From contig MEHQ01004026.1 of assembly GCA_008828725.1 (NCBI GenBank), positions 1-64,000 on the forward strand: a stretch of 64,000 nucleotides of DNA, given 5' to 3'. Below, one piece after another: positions 1 through 11,492 of the stretch. The notes below the pieces were generated by a model that was not told where the DNA came from, did not search any database, and worked only from the letters and a program-made list of their open reading frames with translations. The stretch comes from Saccharina japonica. Lineage: Eukaryota > Sar > Phaeophyceae > Laminariales > Laminariaceae. The position numbers and the translations under genes were made by a program. The first letter of the stretch is position 1; every line of letters starts with the position of its first letter.

Positions 1-359
1 GGCATCAATACCTTCGTGTCAAAGTTAGCATAGTATCTCCTAATCCTTGCTGTACGTCGCGGGCTCGGCATATCTCCATCAACATGTACGGATGGTTGTG
101 CGACCGGAGCTATGATGGGCTCAGGAACGGCAGCAACAACAGGAGGCAAAACAACAGCAGGAGCAGCTACTGGAGCAGGAACAACAGCAGGCGCAGCGAG
201 GGAAATAGCAGGCGCAGACTCAACAGCTACGGTCGGAGCAGGAACGAAGTCCGGAGCTACAGCCGGGACCGGAACTAACGACGGACCAACTGTACTCGGC
301 GCACCAACCCACAAAATTTCCTCGTCACTCTGCTCAATTATTTCATTCCCCAAAGCATC

Positions 360-460
360 ATACCTTTTAGGTCCTCTTTCTTCTCGTCCACCTCCTCCTC
401 CTCCTCCTCTTTCTCCTCCTCCTCTTTCTCCTCCTCGTCCTTCTCCTCCTCATCCACCAC
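360..460. repeat. CTC/CTT-type trinucleotide microsatellite
   Basis: Imperfect runs of CCT, CTC and TTCTCC (purine-rich GAGGAG on the minus strand). They give Glu-rich or Gly-rich shadow peptides depending on frame. Confidence 0.8.
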
Positions 461-884
461 CGCGAAATCCTTGGTTGGGGAAGCGGTTTCCCCCTTGGTG
501 GTACCGAGGCGGTTGGTTCTCTTGGTACATTTGGTCGCGTAGCTCACCCCCTTTTCCACCCTGCTTGAATCGTCCTTGCCTCTCCTCCTGGGTACCCTCC
601 GTCCTGGCTGGGATGGAAGCAGGAGCTGGTGCTGCGGTTTGTGCCAGTCCCGCCGCCAACAACTGCGTCTTGAGAGTACTGTCCGCTAGGCTCTGGCATT
701 CAGCGGAACTCAGCTCCGGAAAAGCAGCCCGCGTTTCCTTTACTAACGCCCCCAGTCGGCGCATCATCTGCATGTCACTCCCATTTGCTACAACCGGGGC
801 GTTAGCAGCGTTGCCAGCTGGTTCCGCCGCCGAAGAAGCAACATAAGTTGTATCAGGCGGTACCGCGCCAGAACCAGCAGCAGT

Positions 885-1100
885 CGACACAGCGGTAGCC
901 AATGCAGCGACGGTAACAGCAGTAGAGGGAGGCGCAGCAGCAGCAGAAGCAGCAGTAGCAGTCGCAACAGCAGAAGGAGAAGGTGCGGCGGCAGCGGAAG
1001 CAACAGCAGTAGAAGCAGCAGTAGAAGGAGAAGGTGCGGCGGCAGCGGAAGCAACAGCAGCAGAAGCAGCTGTAGAAGGAGAAGGTGCGGCGGCAGAAGC
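885..1100. repeat. degenerate GCA/GCAGAAGCAGCAG repeats
   Basis: Repeated blocks built on GGAGAAGGTGCGGCGGCAG and GCAGTAGAAGCAGC. About three long units of roughly 60 bp read Ala/Ser/Pro repeats on the minus strand. Confidence 0.7.
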
Positions 1101-2713
1101 ACGATTGTCGGCCAAAAAGTTGACGAAAGTTTCCGCTGGGGTTTTGGTCGATCTTAGTCGCACGATCGCCTCTTCCTCAGCTCGGAAAGTTGGAGTGTAT
1201 TGCCACGGCCTTTCCACCAAGCCATGGCTCTCGCCCTCTCCTTCCGGCGATGGCGCTTGGCAAGCTTTCGCGACGTCTCAACGCTGACCTCCAACTCGGA
1301 GACGTCCTTAGCCAGTTTCTGCGTTCGGTCCCCCTCCGGGAAGATGCACCGTTATACTTTCTTTTTTTTTTCGCCCTGTTCTCCCAAAAAAACATCGAAA
1401 CGATTTTTCGAGGCGAAAACAGCAGCACGCGAGGCAAAAACAGGGGAGCGGGAAGGAGCATCGAAGGGAAGATCGTCAGACGAGCCTGTTGAACTCTCGC
1501 TGACAGCAATCTGAGAGTCAGACTCCGACAATTCAATCGCAAGTTTTTCGTCGGCCGCCATTACCGCGGCCCGCCGATCCATGGCCTCCTCCTCCTCCTT
1601 CTGCAAGGCGCGAGCATACCTCGCGTCCCTCGCAACGGACATGGCAGTCCTACGTGCAGGACTCAACTCTTCTTCGCGAGCAAGACGCGAAAACCGAACA
1701 TTTCTTTCCCGCGAGGAAACCGACTTTCCCTCCCGAGTACCTCCTCGTGGGGCCTGACCCCCCATCGGTACTATCGCTCCCCCTGGGCCAGCCGCAGTGG
1801 CACCCCTGGTCGCGTTCTTCGGGCGAATCCCCATCGCCCGACACTGGTCCTCAAAACTCATTCCCTCCAACAGGGAACGCAACGCCGCTACAGCCTCGTC
1901 AGACGACACCCCGTCCGTTTTCACGCCCAAACTCACCGGCAACGCTTCCGCCGTTTCGGGCAACGGGCCCTTTCCCTCCTCTGCGGGACGTGGAGCAGCC
2001 GAACCAGCTCCACCCGAGGCAGCAGTCAGACTTTGCCCCTCCTTCTTGGTCAACGGGTCTCCCACGAGGCCCATCCCCTCGTCTTCCACCCACTCCTCCT
2101 CTTCCTCGGAGGCAGCATGGTCCCCGACCACGTCCTCGACGGGCGGTGCCTCTTCAGCCTGCGGCTGGGCCAACTGCTTGGCGGCTGCCAAATAAGAGCG
2201 GCGGTCAAGAAAATTGGAGGAGGCCGGCGGCAAAAGCATGGGCGGGGGAGACGGAATGTCACGGTCAGACGCCACGCGAATGATGCCGACACGACGTTCC
2301 TCGGGCGAGCCAACACGCCCCGCCTTACCAACCGAGCGACGACCTCCCGTCGTCACTCCTACGTCCTTCGGGAGCACCCTCCCTGCTCCCAAATCACCGC
2401 CTGCCTCGCCAGGCACAGGGGAGTGATCCCCCAACGTCGAGCCGGTAGGGCTGCGTACAAGACGCTCCCCACGCGTACTCGACCGAGTACGAGGCCTAGC
2501 GCCTCCGGAGGCGACCGAGGCCACCTCCCGTTTCCCGACAACCGTATACTTCTCACCTGCGGCCGAAGAAGACGAAGACATAGTTCTGATCCGTACGAGC
2601 AGAGATGGATACGCAAGCCGACGACGCCAGTCTTGTGAAAGCGGGTTGTAGCTCTCTCTCTTTACACACACAGCAGCAGCAGATGCTATGTGCTGATTGG
2701 TTCGACGTATCAA

Positions 2714-3970
2714 TACAGCAGTAGCTCAGTTCAAGGATAGTTTTTAGTCTTTGATTATCTTCTCAGGTTGCAGATGAAGGCTGGGAAAACGAGTACTGAA
2801 CGAGGGGGGGTGGGGCGGGGCACCGTCGCTCGTCTAGCTGTCTCCAACTGCTCTTCCTATTCCACTCTTCCTAGACCCACGTGGTCAGAGACTTGCGTGC
2901 CGTTCCTCTCAACGGGAGCTTTGCTTATCTCTCAAGCCTCAAGACTATTTTCAAGACATCCTATACTAAAAAACTATCACTTCTCCAGGTACCCTATCTT
3001 CAACTCTTTCCTTTACTTCCGTTGATCATCGTACTCTCTGCTGATGATTTTTTCGTTACTGTACTTATTCTCTCAACTGATTTCAAACACTCTCAACTGA
3101 CCTGTAATACACTTCTGGAATCTCTCATTTCCTCGTAGAACGTACTCAACTGTCTTTCAGCAGCTCATCTCCTACGATTCTCCAATAAAATGTACTCAAC
3201 TGTCCTTCAAAACACCGTTCCCTTACAATTCTCCGTATCCTTCCCCTTGATAGACATTCTACTGTCTTACATTGAAACCCTCGATCTCATACTAAACTTC
3301 AATGAAACGGAATTATGTATACTAAAAGCTAGACAAAACCCAGTATCACCACACCGTAGACCAGTATGAAACCGCCACATATCGGGAAACCAGTATCGAG
3401 CAACCGCATACCACAAACAGTGCGGTCTGGCACTGCTACCGACGTACTGCTGTGCTGGACATACGGCGTGTAGGCTCGATAACATGATAACATCGCTCCA
3501 CATGTCACCACGGCGAACAAATATTTGGAGCTTTTTCGTGTGCCCAAAGGAAAAATCCCATTCTCAGCGGAAAGGCAATTCTCAAATATTAGGGAAATCG
3601 GGTGTTTCATGCAGATTTCGTACAATGGTATAGCTTGAAGTTTAGGCGGACGTTCTGATAATGGAGTATCCCCCCAAGTCGTACTCACACTGCTCACCAC
3701 CAGTGCAGGAAGTGCAATGTTCCTTTCCTGCTTCAAATGGCGTGTCACGGTCAGTAGGCAAGGGCGCCCTGACCATATATTAACCTGGTGAAACGCGCCC
3801 AAAGGGCACGCTGCTACTGCTGCTTTGAGTTTCTCGTCGAGAAGGATGGTTGGCACACACAGAGTGTAGAGTAAACAACAATATTAATATTTAACCTACG
3901 AAATTCCAAGAAATTTCTACTCTCTGGCGGCCAGTAAGCACCAGGAAATGCGAAATACGTGCTGTTAACA
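2714..3970. other. no recognisable gene; short degenerate tandem repeat
   Basis: Nothing convincing is coded here. Around 3,060-3,250 the phrase ACTCAACTG(T/A)C recurs, including two units 50 bp apart (3,141 and 3,191). A 176-codon minus-strand open frame (3,856-3,329) lacks an ATG at its upstream end and matches no family I recognise. Confidence 0.5.
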
Positions 3971-5569
3971 ATTTCGCACCTGGCACATGGATGTTGGTCT
4001 CGACCACCGCGAAGCAGAGTCAAGAGGAGGACCACGATCGAGGTTGGGTTCGAAAGGGCAGCGGGTACAGGAAGGATCGAGGAAGCAGTGCAAAGCGTGG
4101 GAGGGCAGAAGATATCCGTCCTTGAAGGCTAGACGATATCTCGAGAGGGCATCCAGTCCCCCCAGAAATGTGCGCTTGGACGAATGGTCTACGATGGCCG
4201 GAGCATGTGACTACGCTCGACGGGGCGAGACATTCTCCCGAAGACCTTTTCGTCTTGCTTCACAGTCATATCGCCGCCCATTGCAGCTTGATTGACGGCG
4301 GCAGTGCGCCCGCAGCAGACGCATACTTTTCCTTTGCGCCTCCTGCCGTCGTCACTGCTCGTATACAAATGTCGCGTGGGTCAGTAGACACCAAGCAGGC
4401 GGCGACAGGGGTTTCACACATTCTGGTACCAACGTGGGCAGCCAGCCGTACGGACTCGTCCATCCGCCAGCGCAGGTTGCGGGGGATGCGGGGGGCGAGG
4501 GAAGCCAAGGGGGTCTTCGACGACACTGTGAGGTCCATGGAGCTTCACAGGTGCATGGGAATCATAGGGGCATCGACAGGGTCGGGTTCGACTGCCCTGG
4601 TGCATGGTGAGAGACAGTAGCCGAGTCAAAAACACAGCAGAGCAAGCAACATAGTGACATACCAGGTGTGCACCATCAACCAGGAGGGCGAAAAACGAAG
4701 CAGACCAGAAGCATGCCAGACCAGCCATTCAACTTAGCCGCCACGACGCACTGCTGTTGTAATCTCACTCTTACTAGGGACAATACATAAATTAGGGCAA
4801 CATATTGTTAGTAAAAATAAGGAAATACGTGTACAGCTTTTTGACTGTGCCATCGTAGGTCCTACCAGGTATTTACTACAGTATGCCCCCCCGTAAATTA
4901 ATGTACATTTCATCATACCCCCCAGCGAGACGCATGCTGTACGGCCGCGTGTCAGACTGCATTACTTAAACGTACTGTAATGCAGCATGTAGTAGGGCGA
5001 GCGTGTAGTAGGGCGAGCGTGCAGTAGGGCGGGCAAAATGCTCCTGCAATATATCTTGTGGTGCATTCATCTTTGCCCAATCGTGCCCCTCAGGGTAGCT
5101 TCGGAAGGGCAGCATATGCTGTAGGTATCGCTCTTGCTACAGCGGTACACTGACATTATTCGAGAGGGTCACACTTTGCCTCACGTATATGTTTAACTGG
5201 GACAGCAAGCAGTACCGGGACTACTGAACTTTTAAAGCAGCAGGCGTGCTCTGGTGAGGCTGCCACACTACTGTACCCACCCCTACTTAGCTAAACCCTT
5301 GACAGAATACACACTGATTACGCAGGAGACTCACGCCTGAACATGGAGAACTTTGCACAGAGGACCAGCTTACAATACTTCGTCCTTGGCCGCGACAGTA
5401 TGGAATTCTGCACACGAGTCAGATAAAAGTGGTCGTCGACTCTTTCGACATGCTTGCTCTGAAAACCACGCCCCTATTGTACTTTTCATACTTCGAAGGG
5501 TGTCGATCCACCCTCAGCAGCACATATATATTAACTTATGCTGTAACTGACGCGAAGCATGCTGTATTG
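3971..5569. other. no recognisable gene; diverged repeat and 16-bp triplicate
   Basis: About 4,150-4,290 is a diverged, oppositely oriented relative of 39,210-39,340 and 55,750-55,870. The shared translated pattern is roughly V-R-x-E-W-(S/T)-T followed by GAC-(D/E)-YARRGE. At 4,988-5,035 a unit GTAGTAGGGCGAGCGT is repeated three times. No splice-consistent gene is visible. Confidence 0.45.
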
Positions 5570-6610
5570 ATCCGGCTTACCACCACCACATCCGCACCAT
5601 GGCCAGGGATCTGCAGTCATTGTAGTTTTCGTAGCAGTGCCACGGCAGTGACCATGGGAACCCGTGGCATGGCCATTACATGTCATGCCTCAGTCTCTGG
5701 TAAGTTCCACGGAAAACCAAGCCACGACAGAGACGGAAAGCCGTATGGCAATTGCTACGGCATAACATGACAAGCCCCACCGCACACCAAGGAATGTCCA
5801 TCGGCTATTGGCAATGCCCCCGGCACACCAAGGAGAGCTCCACGGCATGTAATGTCGGTACCTACAGCAAGCCTCACGACAATCCCCACAGCAAGGCCCA
5901 CGGAATCCCCGCAGCAAGGCCCACGGCACCATCGACGGCAATATCCAAAGCAGATCCCACGACAGTATCCACGGCAAAGCCTGCGGAATTATCAATGGCA
6001 ATATTTGTGGCACCGCAAGGCCCACGGTGGCCTCCACGGCAAGCCCCACGGCAAGCCCCACGGTAATATTCACGGCGATTCCCGCAACGTTTCTGCAACC
6101 TGACCCTACCCAGACCTACTGGAGTACTGCTCGGATCTGAACCCACCTTGTGGGGGAGTGGGATCAGTCCCAGTGGGGATCAGGGCCGGTTGAGATCAGG
6201 GGGGCCGGATGGGAGTTGGGGGACGGGTGGACCTCCGGCGACTCCTGCGAACGCTATTGCCACGGCTTGCTGTGGATGTTGCTGTGGATGTTGCCGTGGA
6301 ATTTGCCGTGGGTACTGCCGTGGGGTTTGCATTGGGGTTTGCCGTGGGTATCGCCGTGGGGTTCACCGTCGATGTCGTTGTTACTTACCGCGGGCCTTAC
6401 AGTGAAATGTGTGCCATGGTACTATCATGGACAGCAATGGCAAGGCCCAGGGCACATGCCATGGGCACAACCACAGCACATGCCGTGCCTGCACGGTGGC
6501 CGATGTCTACCCGTCGGCCTTGCCGTGGTACGCCGTGGTAAGCCATGGCAAGCCCCACGGCAGTGCGGAGGCTACTCACGGGTTGTCACGGCCAATCCCT
6601 GGTATGCAAC
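5570..6610. repeat. degenerate CCCACGGCAAG minisatellite in opposing orientations
   Basis: From about 5,600 to 6,080 the plus strand is packed with CACGGCAAGCCCCACGG-like units. From about 6,255 to 6,560 the complementary form GCCGTGGGTTTGCCGTGG dominates. The two arms make a loose, kilobase-scale inverted repeat around 6,080-6,250. Spacing is irregular (mostly about 12 or 24 bp), so all frames stay open for stretches and give repetitive shadow peptides. Confidence 0.75.
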
Positions 6611-6979
6611 GAACCCGCCTATAAATGTGCATCCGTGCCATGGTCGGGCGGAGCAAACTCACACGGGTGGAAGCGGAAGCCTAAGGGGGGATAGCAGCGA
6701 TTAATACAGGGGACATATCGCGTTGTACTCGGGGCGCATCGACGGCGCCCATGGGTTCCAAGTAGATGAGCGTCGAGCGAAACGTCTCGAGCATCGACGA
6801 CGCACTGCATTGATATGTTAGCGGAAGAGGCGAATTTTGTATCCACCCCCTTGCGGAGATGAGGTTGAAATGAAGTAGATTCATGGAAATTTTACATTTG
6901 TTTTCAGGGTGGCTTTGGGATGTGAGAGTTAAGTAGACCCTCAGGGGAAGGAGCGGGGACACAAACTGTTCCGGGAGCT

Positions 6980-7470
6980 CCTGCCGATATATTGCTTGGT
7001 TGTATCCCTTGGGAGTTTCCACGGCACCCCCCTGGACCCCGCGGGTGTATCATGGGACGCCACGGGATCCCACCGCGGGACTTCCCATGGGACCTCATGA
7101 GCTCAGGCCAGATGCCATGTGAGATCCCGCGTGTTGCCGAGGGATCGGACAGGGTCGCTGGTGTGCCCGCCTGGTATTCCGTGGGATTTCTCTTCGCGGG
7201 ACTTCCCACGATAAATCCCATTGGAATCCTCCGTAGTTTTCACAGGAGTTCCCAGGGGTCCCCACGCCATCTGTCGGTAATTCTTGAGACTTGACAGCAT
7301 TCCATTAAACCTGTGAAGCCTGTGCACCGTGGGATCCCACGTCACGCGTTGTCCCATGTAATGCCATTACGCGCACATATTTGTCATGTCTGTGGGTTCC
7401 CACACGAGTGAATGGCTTCCCGTGGCTGTGTGACTTGTTGTTTTCAGCTCCCACGGATTTCCGCAAGACC
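6980..7470. repeat. CCCACGGGATCCC / TCCCATGGGA repeat cluster
   Basis: Many near-palindromic words of the CCCACGG, CCATGGGA and GGGATCCCAC type occur, related in composition to the minisatellite at 5,570-6,610. The same style resumes at about 7,900-8,065 after an inserted SINE. Confidence 0.55.
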
Positions 7471-7569
7471 TTGTGCGATTACTCGATATTCCCTTGACAT
7501 CTGGCCAGTTCAGCCCTGTTTTTCACGCGAGTTTTCCCGTGCGAGTTTCAAATTATCACCTCAACCCCA

Positions 7570-7890
7570 CCCTAACTACTTTTGTTTTTTTTGCCCATCC
7601 CATTTATTATCTTCGCACTTCTGTCTTTCCCCCTCCCTAGTCGTAACTCAGATCCGGGGTCACAAAGTAGGCTTCTCTCTCTCCTCTCCCACTACAGTTC
7701 TTGCGTTGATTTTATCGCGCAGAGTTTAAGCCTTCCCAACGCTTGTCGACCTTCATCGAATTTTACTAACTCACGCTCTCGCGCTTTTAGCTAGTCAAAA
7801 TATTTTTTGCGAGAAAAAGTCCCTGCGAGCATGCACTCGGGGGGGCTCGAATTCACGACCTTGACGCTAACACACTACTGTTACCCGTTG
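7570..7890 (-). mobile_element. tRNA-derived SINE, minus orientation
   Basis: The body shares CCATCCCATTTATTATCTTC, AGATCCGGGGTCACAAAGTA and the following segment with at least six other copies in the window. The low-coordinate edge is T-rich (the poly-A tail when read on the minus strand). A tRNA-like head with a degenerate B-box-like TTCGAGCC lies near 7,845-7,860. It interrupts the CCCACGG repeat domain. Confidence 0.7.
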
Positions 7891-7894
7891 GTGG

Positions 7895-8065
7895 TGTCTC
7901 ACGAAATGCCTGTTGGAGATCCAATGCCATCCCACGTCAGACCTCATGGGCCCCCACGGACGATCCCCACGATAGTTTGTCAGTGAAGCCCCATGGGGTC
8001 CCGCGAGATCCCATCGGGTATTCCATGGAATCTCACGTCGGATCTTACGATACCCCAAATGGGAC
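7895..8065. repeat. CCCACGG-type repeat, right-hand remnant
   Basis: CCCACGTC, CCCCACGG, CCATGGGGTCCCGCG and similar words resume beyond the SINE, suggesting one repeat domain split by its insertion. Confidence 0.5.
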
Positions 8066-10952
8066 AATCCATGGGAACGTCACAGTTCATACGAATCCTA
8101 TGACGAGATCGTGGCCGTCAACGTAAACAGTCGGCCATGCGAACCCTTTGCAGCTGCACGCCCGGTAACCAATTATCACCAGCGCTGCACTCGTGCGTAC
8201 TCGAAGCTGTATGTGATTAGCAAACAACTCCACGGAATAAACGCGAGCTGTTTGTCCTACGGAACCTCTTGCGCTAAGTTTGATTAGTCGTCCAAATTCA
8301 ACAACCGCTATCTTGGGTACCGTATCGGACGTTCCGATAAGTCGCCCTGTGCATCGGATATCGTACCGGAGAAAGGACGCATCGAATATGCGATAGGTAC
8401 GTGCATATATTTAGTGACTACCTGGTACGTACCAGATACGAAGCACACCCCCTACTCGTACAGGCGAAAGAGTGGAGGGAGCAAGATGTAATATATACCC
8501 TGCTTGAGATCAATATGCATGCCGTTAAAATATGCAGGTGCCGCATTTGAAAGTATCAATGCACACCACGTTCATGTACATGTCGATTCAACACGGTCGC
8601 CGATCGTGTGCGTGGTCTCTATAGAGCCCGCCAGGCATGTCTGCTGGATTTCTCGAGCACCGCTTTATCTCGATATTGTGTTTAATACACCATGTACCAG
8701 GTACATACGAGTATTAATAGTTGTTAGCAGTGTTGCGCTGTCTACGTTACGTCGTATGTCGTACATCGTACGCACATATACCAACGATTGACACTTGCTT
8801 CAACTCGCTTGGGTTTTCCCTGTTACATAAACATTATGATGCGTTGATTTGTACGCCTCGTGTAGCAGTCGTAAATAATTTATCATATCATATTCTACGC
8901 AGGTATACATGGTATTTTACTATAGCGGCGGGTACAAGCTGTAATTAAGGCCCTCTTGGAGATCTTTGAACAAAACCTTCGCCCGCACAAACTGTTGCCA
9001 CCGCAATGACAACTGCGAGCGGAGGCCAGCCACTTGGACCGGAGTACACGGCAACCGTTATGTGCGGTATTGTTCTACGCTATTCACCACTATCACGAGA
9101 CGTTTCGTGCGCCGTTCTTTCAAAGCAGGTTTCTTGCTCCTCCCAAACCCGCCGGGAATAAATTGTTTTTTAATGAAATATAATTGTTTGATGCACTGCT
9201 GTTGCAATGCTTAAAACCTTTGATACCGGTATCCGTTGAACGCCGTTATCACGTGGAACTCTCCGTCGAAGAGCATTGCCAAATACATTTAGGGCATATA
9301 GTACCTCACAGATACCTGGTAGGTCTTCAACCACACCTTCGATTCCAGCTTGCCTTCCTCAACATCCCTGGGGACGGCGTAGGCTAGCGGCCAAACACCC
9401 GTGGATTATCCGCGAGAACAAATCGCGGGTTCCCGGCGACCATTGTGGCTTCGCCGCTACACGTTCTTCCACAAAATCGATATATTAAAGAAAGCAAAAA
9501 CATCTAAGGAACCCCTACTTGAGGGAAGCTGCTACTTTCGCTGAGCCCCATGACAACGTAGAGTACCGACCGAACAATGTACCATTCAACGCTTTGTCAT
9601 CAAAACCAACTGAAAAACATCCGGGAGTCGACCCATCAAAATCAAAATGGCTTCTTTATATATCTACTGTAGCTCTAGCTCCAAACTCTTGCAGTGTATT
9701 TATAAAAATTAGCAACAACATCTGTGAGATCGGTTATACAACATCAACATCGACACCAGGGACATGACTTGAGTACATATAATATACGTCGGGATAGTTA
9801 CTATGAATACAAAAATACCGACAGGAGATTGCCCAGAATCATAAAATTGTCAAGAAAAGTACAACGGCAAACAAAAGCTAGAGCTTTATGGCGCGAGGTC
9901 TATGTACCAGTATGCTACAATGAATCCCGATAACTGAATCCAAAACCGGATATTGACACTGACTTTCGCGCTGCAAACAGTCAGGCGCTAAAACTTAAAC
10001 TAAAAGCTCGAGACATTGGAGCGATGCCAATAAATAAAACAAGGGAGAATGGCAACAGCGAAGATATGGCATATCTGTCTAATGAAACAACTTGCCGTGG
10101 GAGACTAATGAACATAGTCGGGGGTGGTTCTGAACGTTCCCGCGGGAAGCTCGCAATGGACGCTTCAAGCCGGATCGTGGTTAACACCATGCAACGTGTA
10201 CGCATCCAACTAAAACAATGCAAGCAAAAAAGATACACCGAACCCGAACCTACCCTTCCCAAACCAACCTAGGTGTCAAGTCGCCCTGCGATTCGCGACT
10301 CTCTTCTCCAGCAAACGTTTCGAACACAGCACACCACGTACTGTGTATGTGCTTCGGAACACGTTATTTACTCAAGGTCGGCACCCTAGGATACCATCAT
10401 TGAGGGGAAGTCTACAGTGGAACGACGACACGCTCCTCGGAACGCACCACCTCCTATATACCAGGTATTGCATAAGATACAAATTACATGTGCACCACCC
10501 GATCAACGCTATGGTAGGATATGCCCGCTACATTTCCAGTGTGAAAACAGCCCCGGGTGCCCTCCGTGGCCGCTCAAATATAGCCTCTGCACAGTAGTTT
10601 CCAACAGCATGGCCAAACGCAACCGCGAGTCTCTGACTGAACACATTGTACGCAGCGCAGGATCGGGCCAATGCCTGCCGACTGAATACCGAGTCGCTCG
10701 AGATCTGCGAATGCCGTTCGGCCCTGTGCGCAGCGAGAGCAGTTGCTCAATGACAGCGCAGGGAAAAAAAATATGAATAGCAAATAATGGTATCACGCGC
10801 CAAATGGCCACAACCGAGCGAGTGGAACACAAGCACCTTACTCTGCCACCATTCCAGCTATATCTCCACGAGTAACCCCACTAAACATACCCCACTCACG
10901 ACAACGGTTTCAAACCGTCACTTCTATCACACCTAGCCCTACCAGTTTGACC
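8066..10952. other. no recognisable gene downstream of the receptor-like gene
   Basis: Only short open frames without family resemblance are present. The words TACCTGGTA/TACCAGGTA occur repeatedly (near 8,422, 8,694, 9,316 and 10,463). The segment just below 10,953 should contain the 3' UTR of the minus-strand gene, but I see no distinctive processing signal. Confidence 0.5.
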
Positions 10953-11492
10953 TTAAAGCAAGACGGGCGAAAACGATTGCGAACCGTGTGAAAATCGATC
11001 TGTGCCCGAGACACCGTGCACTTCGTTTTGGTGTTGCAACCTCTCCAAATTGGCAGCGTTTATGCTCCCCCGGCGGGCTAAGCTCGGCAGGGCATCCTCG
11101 CTGGTAGCTACGGTCGCGGTACTCCCGTGCATGGCCCGAGGTGTCGCTGAACCACGCCAAACCTCGCCACGGTCAGATCGCGGAAACTCGGGCCTGACCG
11201 GGGGGGAAGCAGACGTCCTCGCAACGCCTCCACCGCGTGTGATCCGTGCGCTGTCGGCGGCGAATTGTTCGGCTGTCAACATAGTCTTGGCTATGGCGAA
11301 CGAGGTTTCGTCCTCGCGAGAATCGTCCACCGACTGCTGCGTGGCGAACCAGGAGGTCAGGAGAACGGCGAGCACTAGCATGACGTTGATCACGACCAAA
11401 AGAACCCCGAAAGCTTCGCGGTTTTCCGCTTCCCCGGCGTCAACTTTGATCAGCAGAGCCAGGAAGTTGCTCAAGAAGATGACGACGCAGCC
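10953..11492 (-). CDS. exon 10: last two membrane helices and cytoplasmic tail
   Basis: 540 bp including stop, after the acceptor CCGTCCACAG. It encodes GCVVIFLSNFLALLIKVDAG, a final helix (VLLVVINVMLVLAVLLTSWF) and a soluble tail beginning ATQQSVDDSRE. About three quarters of the first 85 residues match the paralogous exon at 63,461-63,991; the tail beyond is divergent. Confidence 0.9.
   Translation of the reverse strand, partial: GCVVIFLSNFLALLIKVDAGEAENREAFGVLLVVINVMLVLAVLLTSWFATQQSVDDSREDETSFAIAKTMLTAEQFAADSARITRGGGVARTSASPPVRPEFPRSDRGEVWRGSATPRAMHGSTATVATSEDALPSLARRGSINAANLERLQHQNEVHGVSGTDRFSHGSQSFSPVLL

Larger units (their letters stand above)
1..2713 (-). mobile_element. possible retroelement-derived ORF region (fossil, low confidence)
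   Basis: Minus-strand open frames of strongly biased composition cover this stretch. One runs from about 2,581 to 1,352, Ser/Arg/Glu-rich with acidic blocks. Another covers about 1,220-450, with long Ala/Pro/Ser runs followed by a charged helical stretch and an Arg-Gly-Gly-rich tail. Such low-complexity proteins resemble Gag-like proteins of retroelements, but I see no zinc knuckle, protease, reverse transcriptase or terminal repeat, and the left side leaves the window. It looks broken, with a few interruptions. A host low-complexity protein is the alternative. The Leu-rich and other overlapping frames are shadows of the GC-rich codon repeats. Confidence 0.3.

Noticed and set aside
3329-3856. 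176-codon minus-strand open frame
   Set aside because: No ATG at its upstream end, no family resemblance, no splice context; may be chance.
5570-6610. CRISPR-like regularly repeated words
   Set aside because: Units are degenerate, irregularly spaced and lack unique spacers; a minisatellite in a eukaryotic genome.
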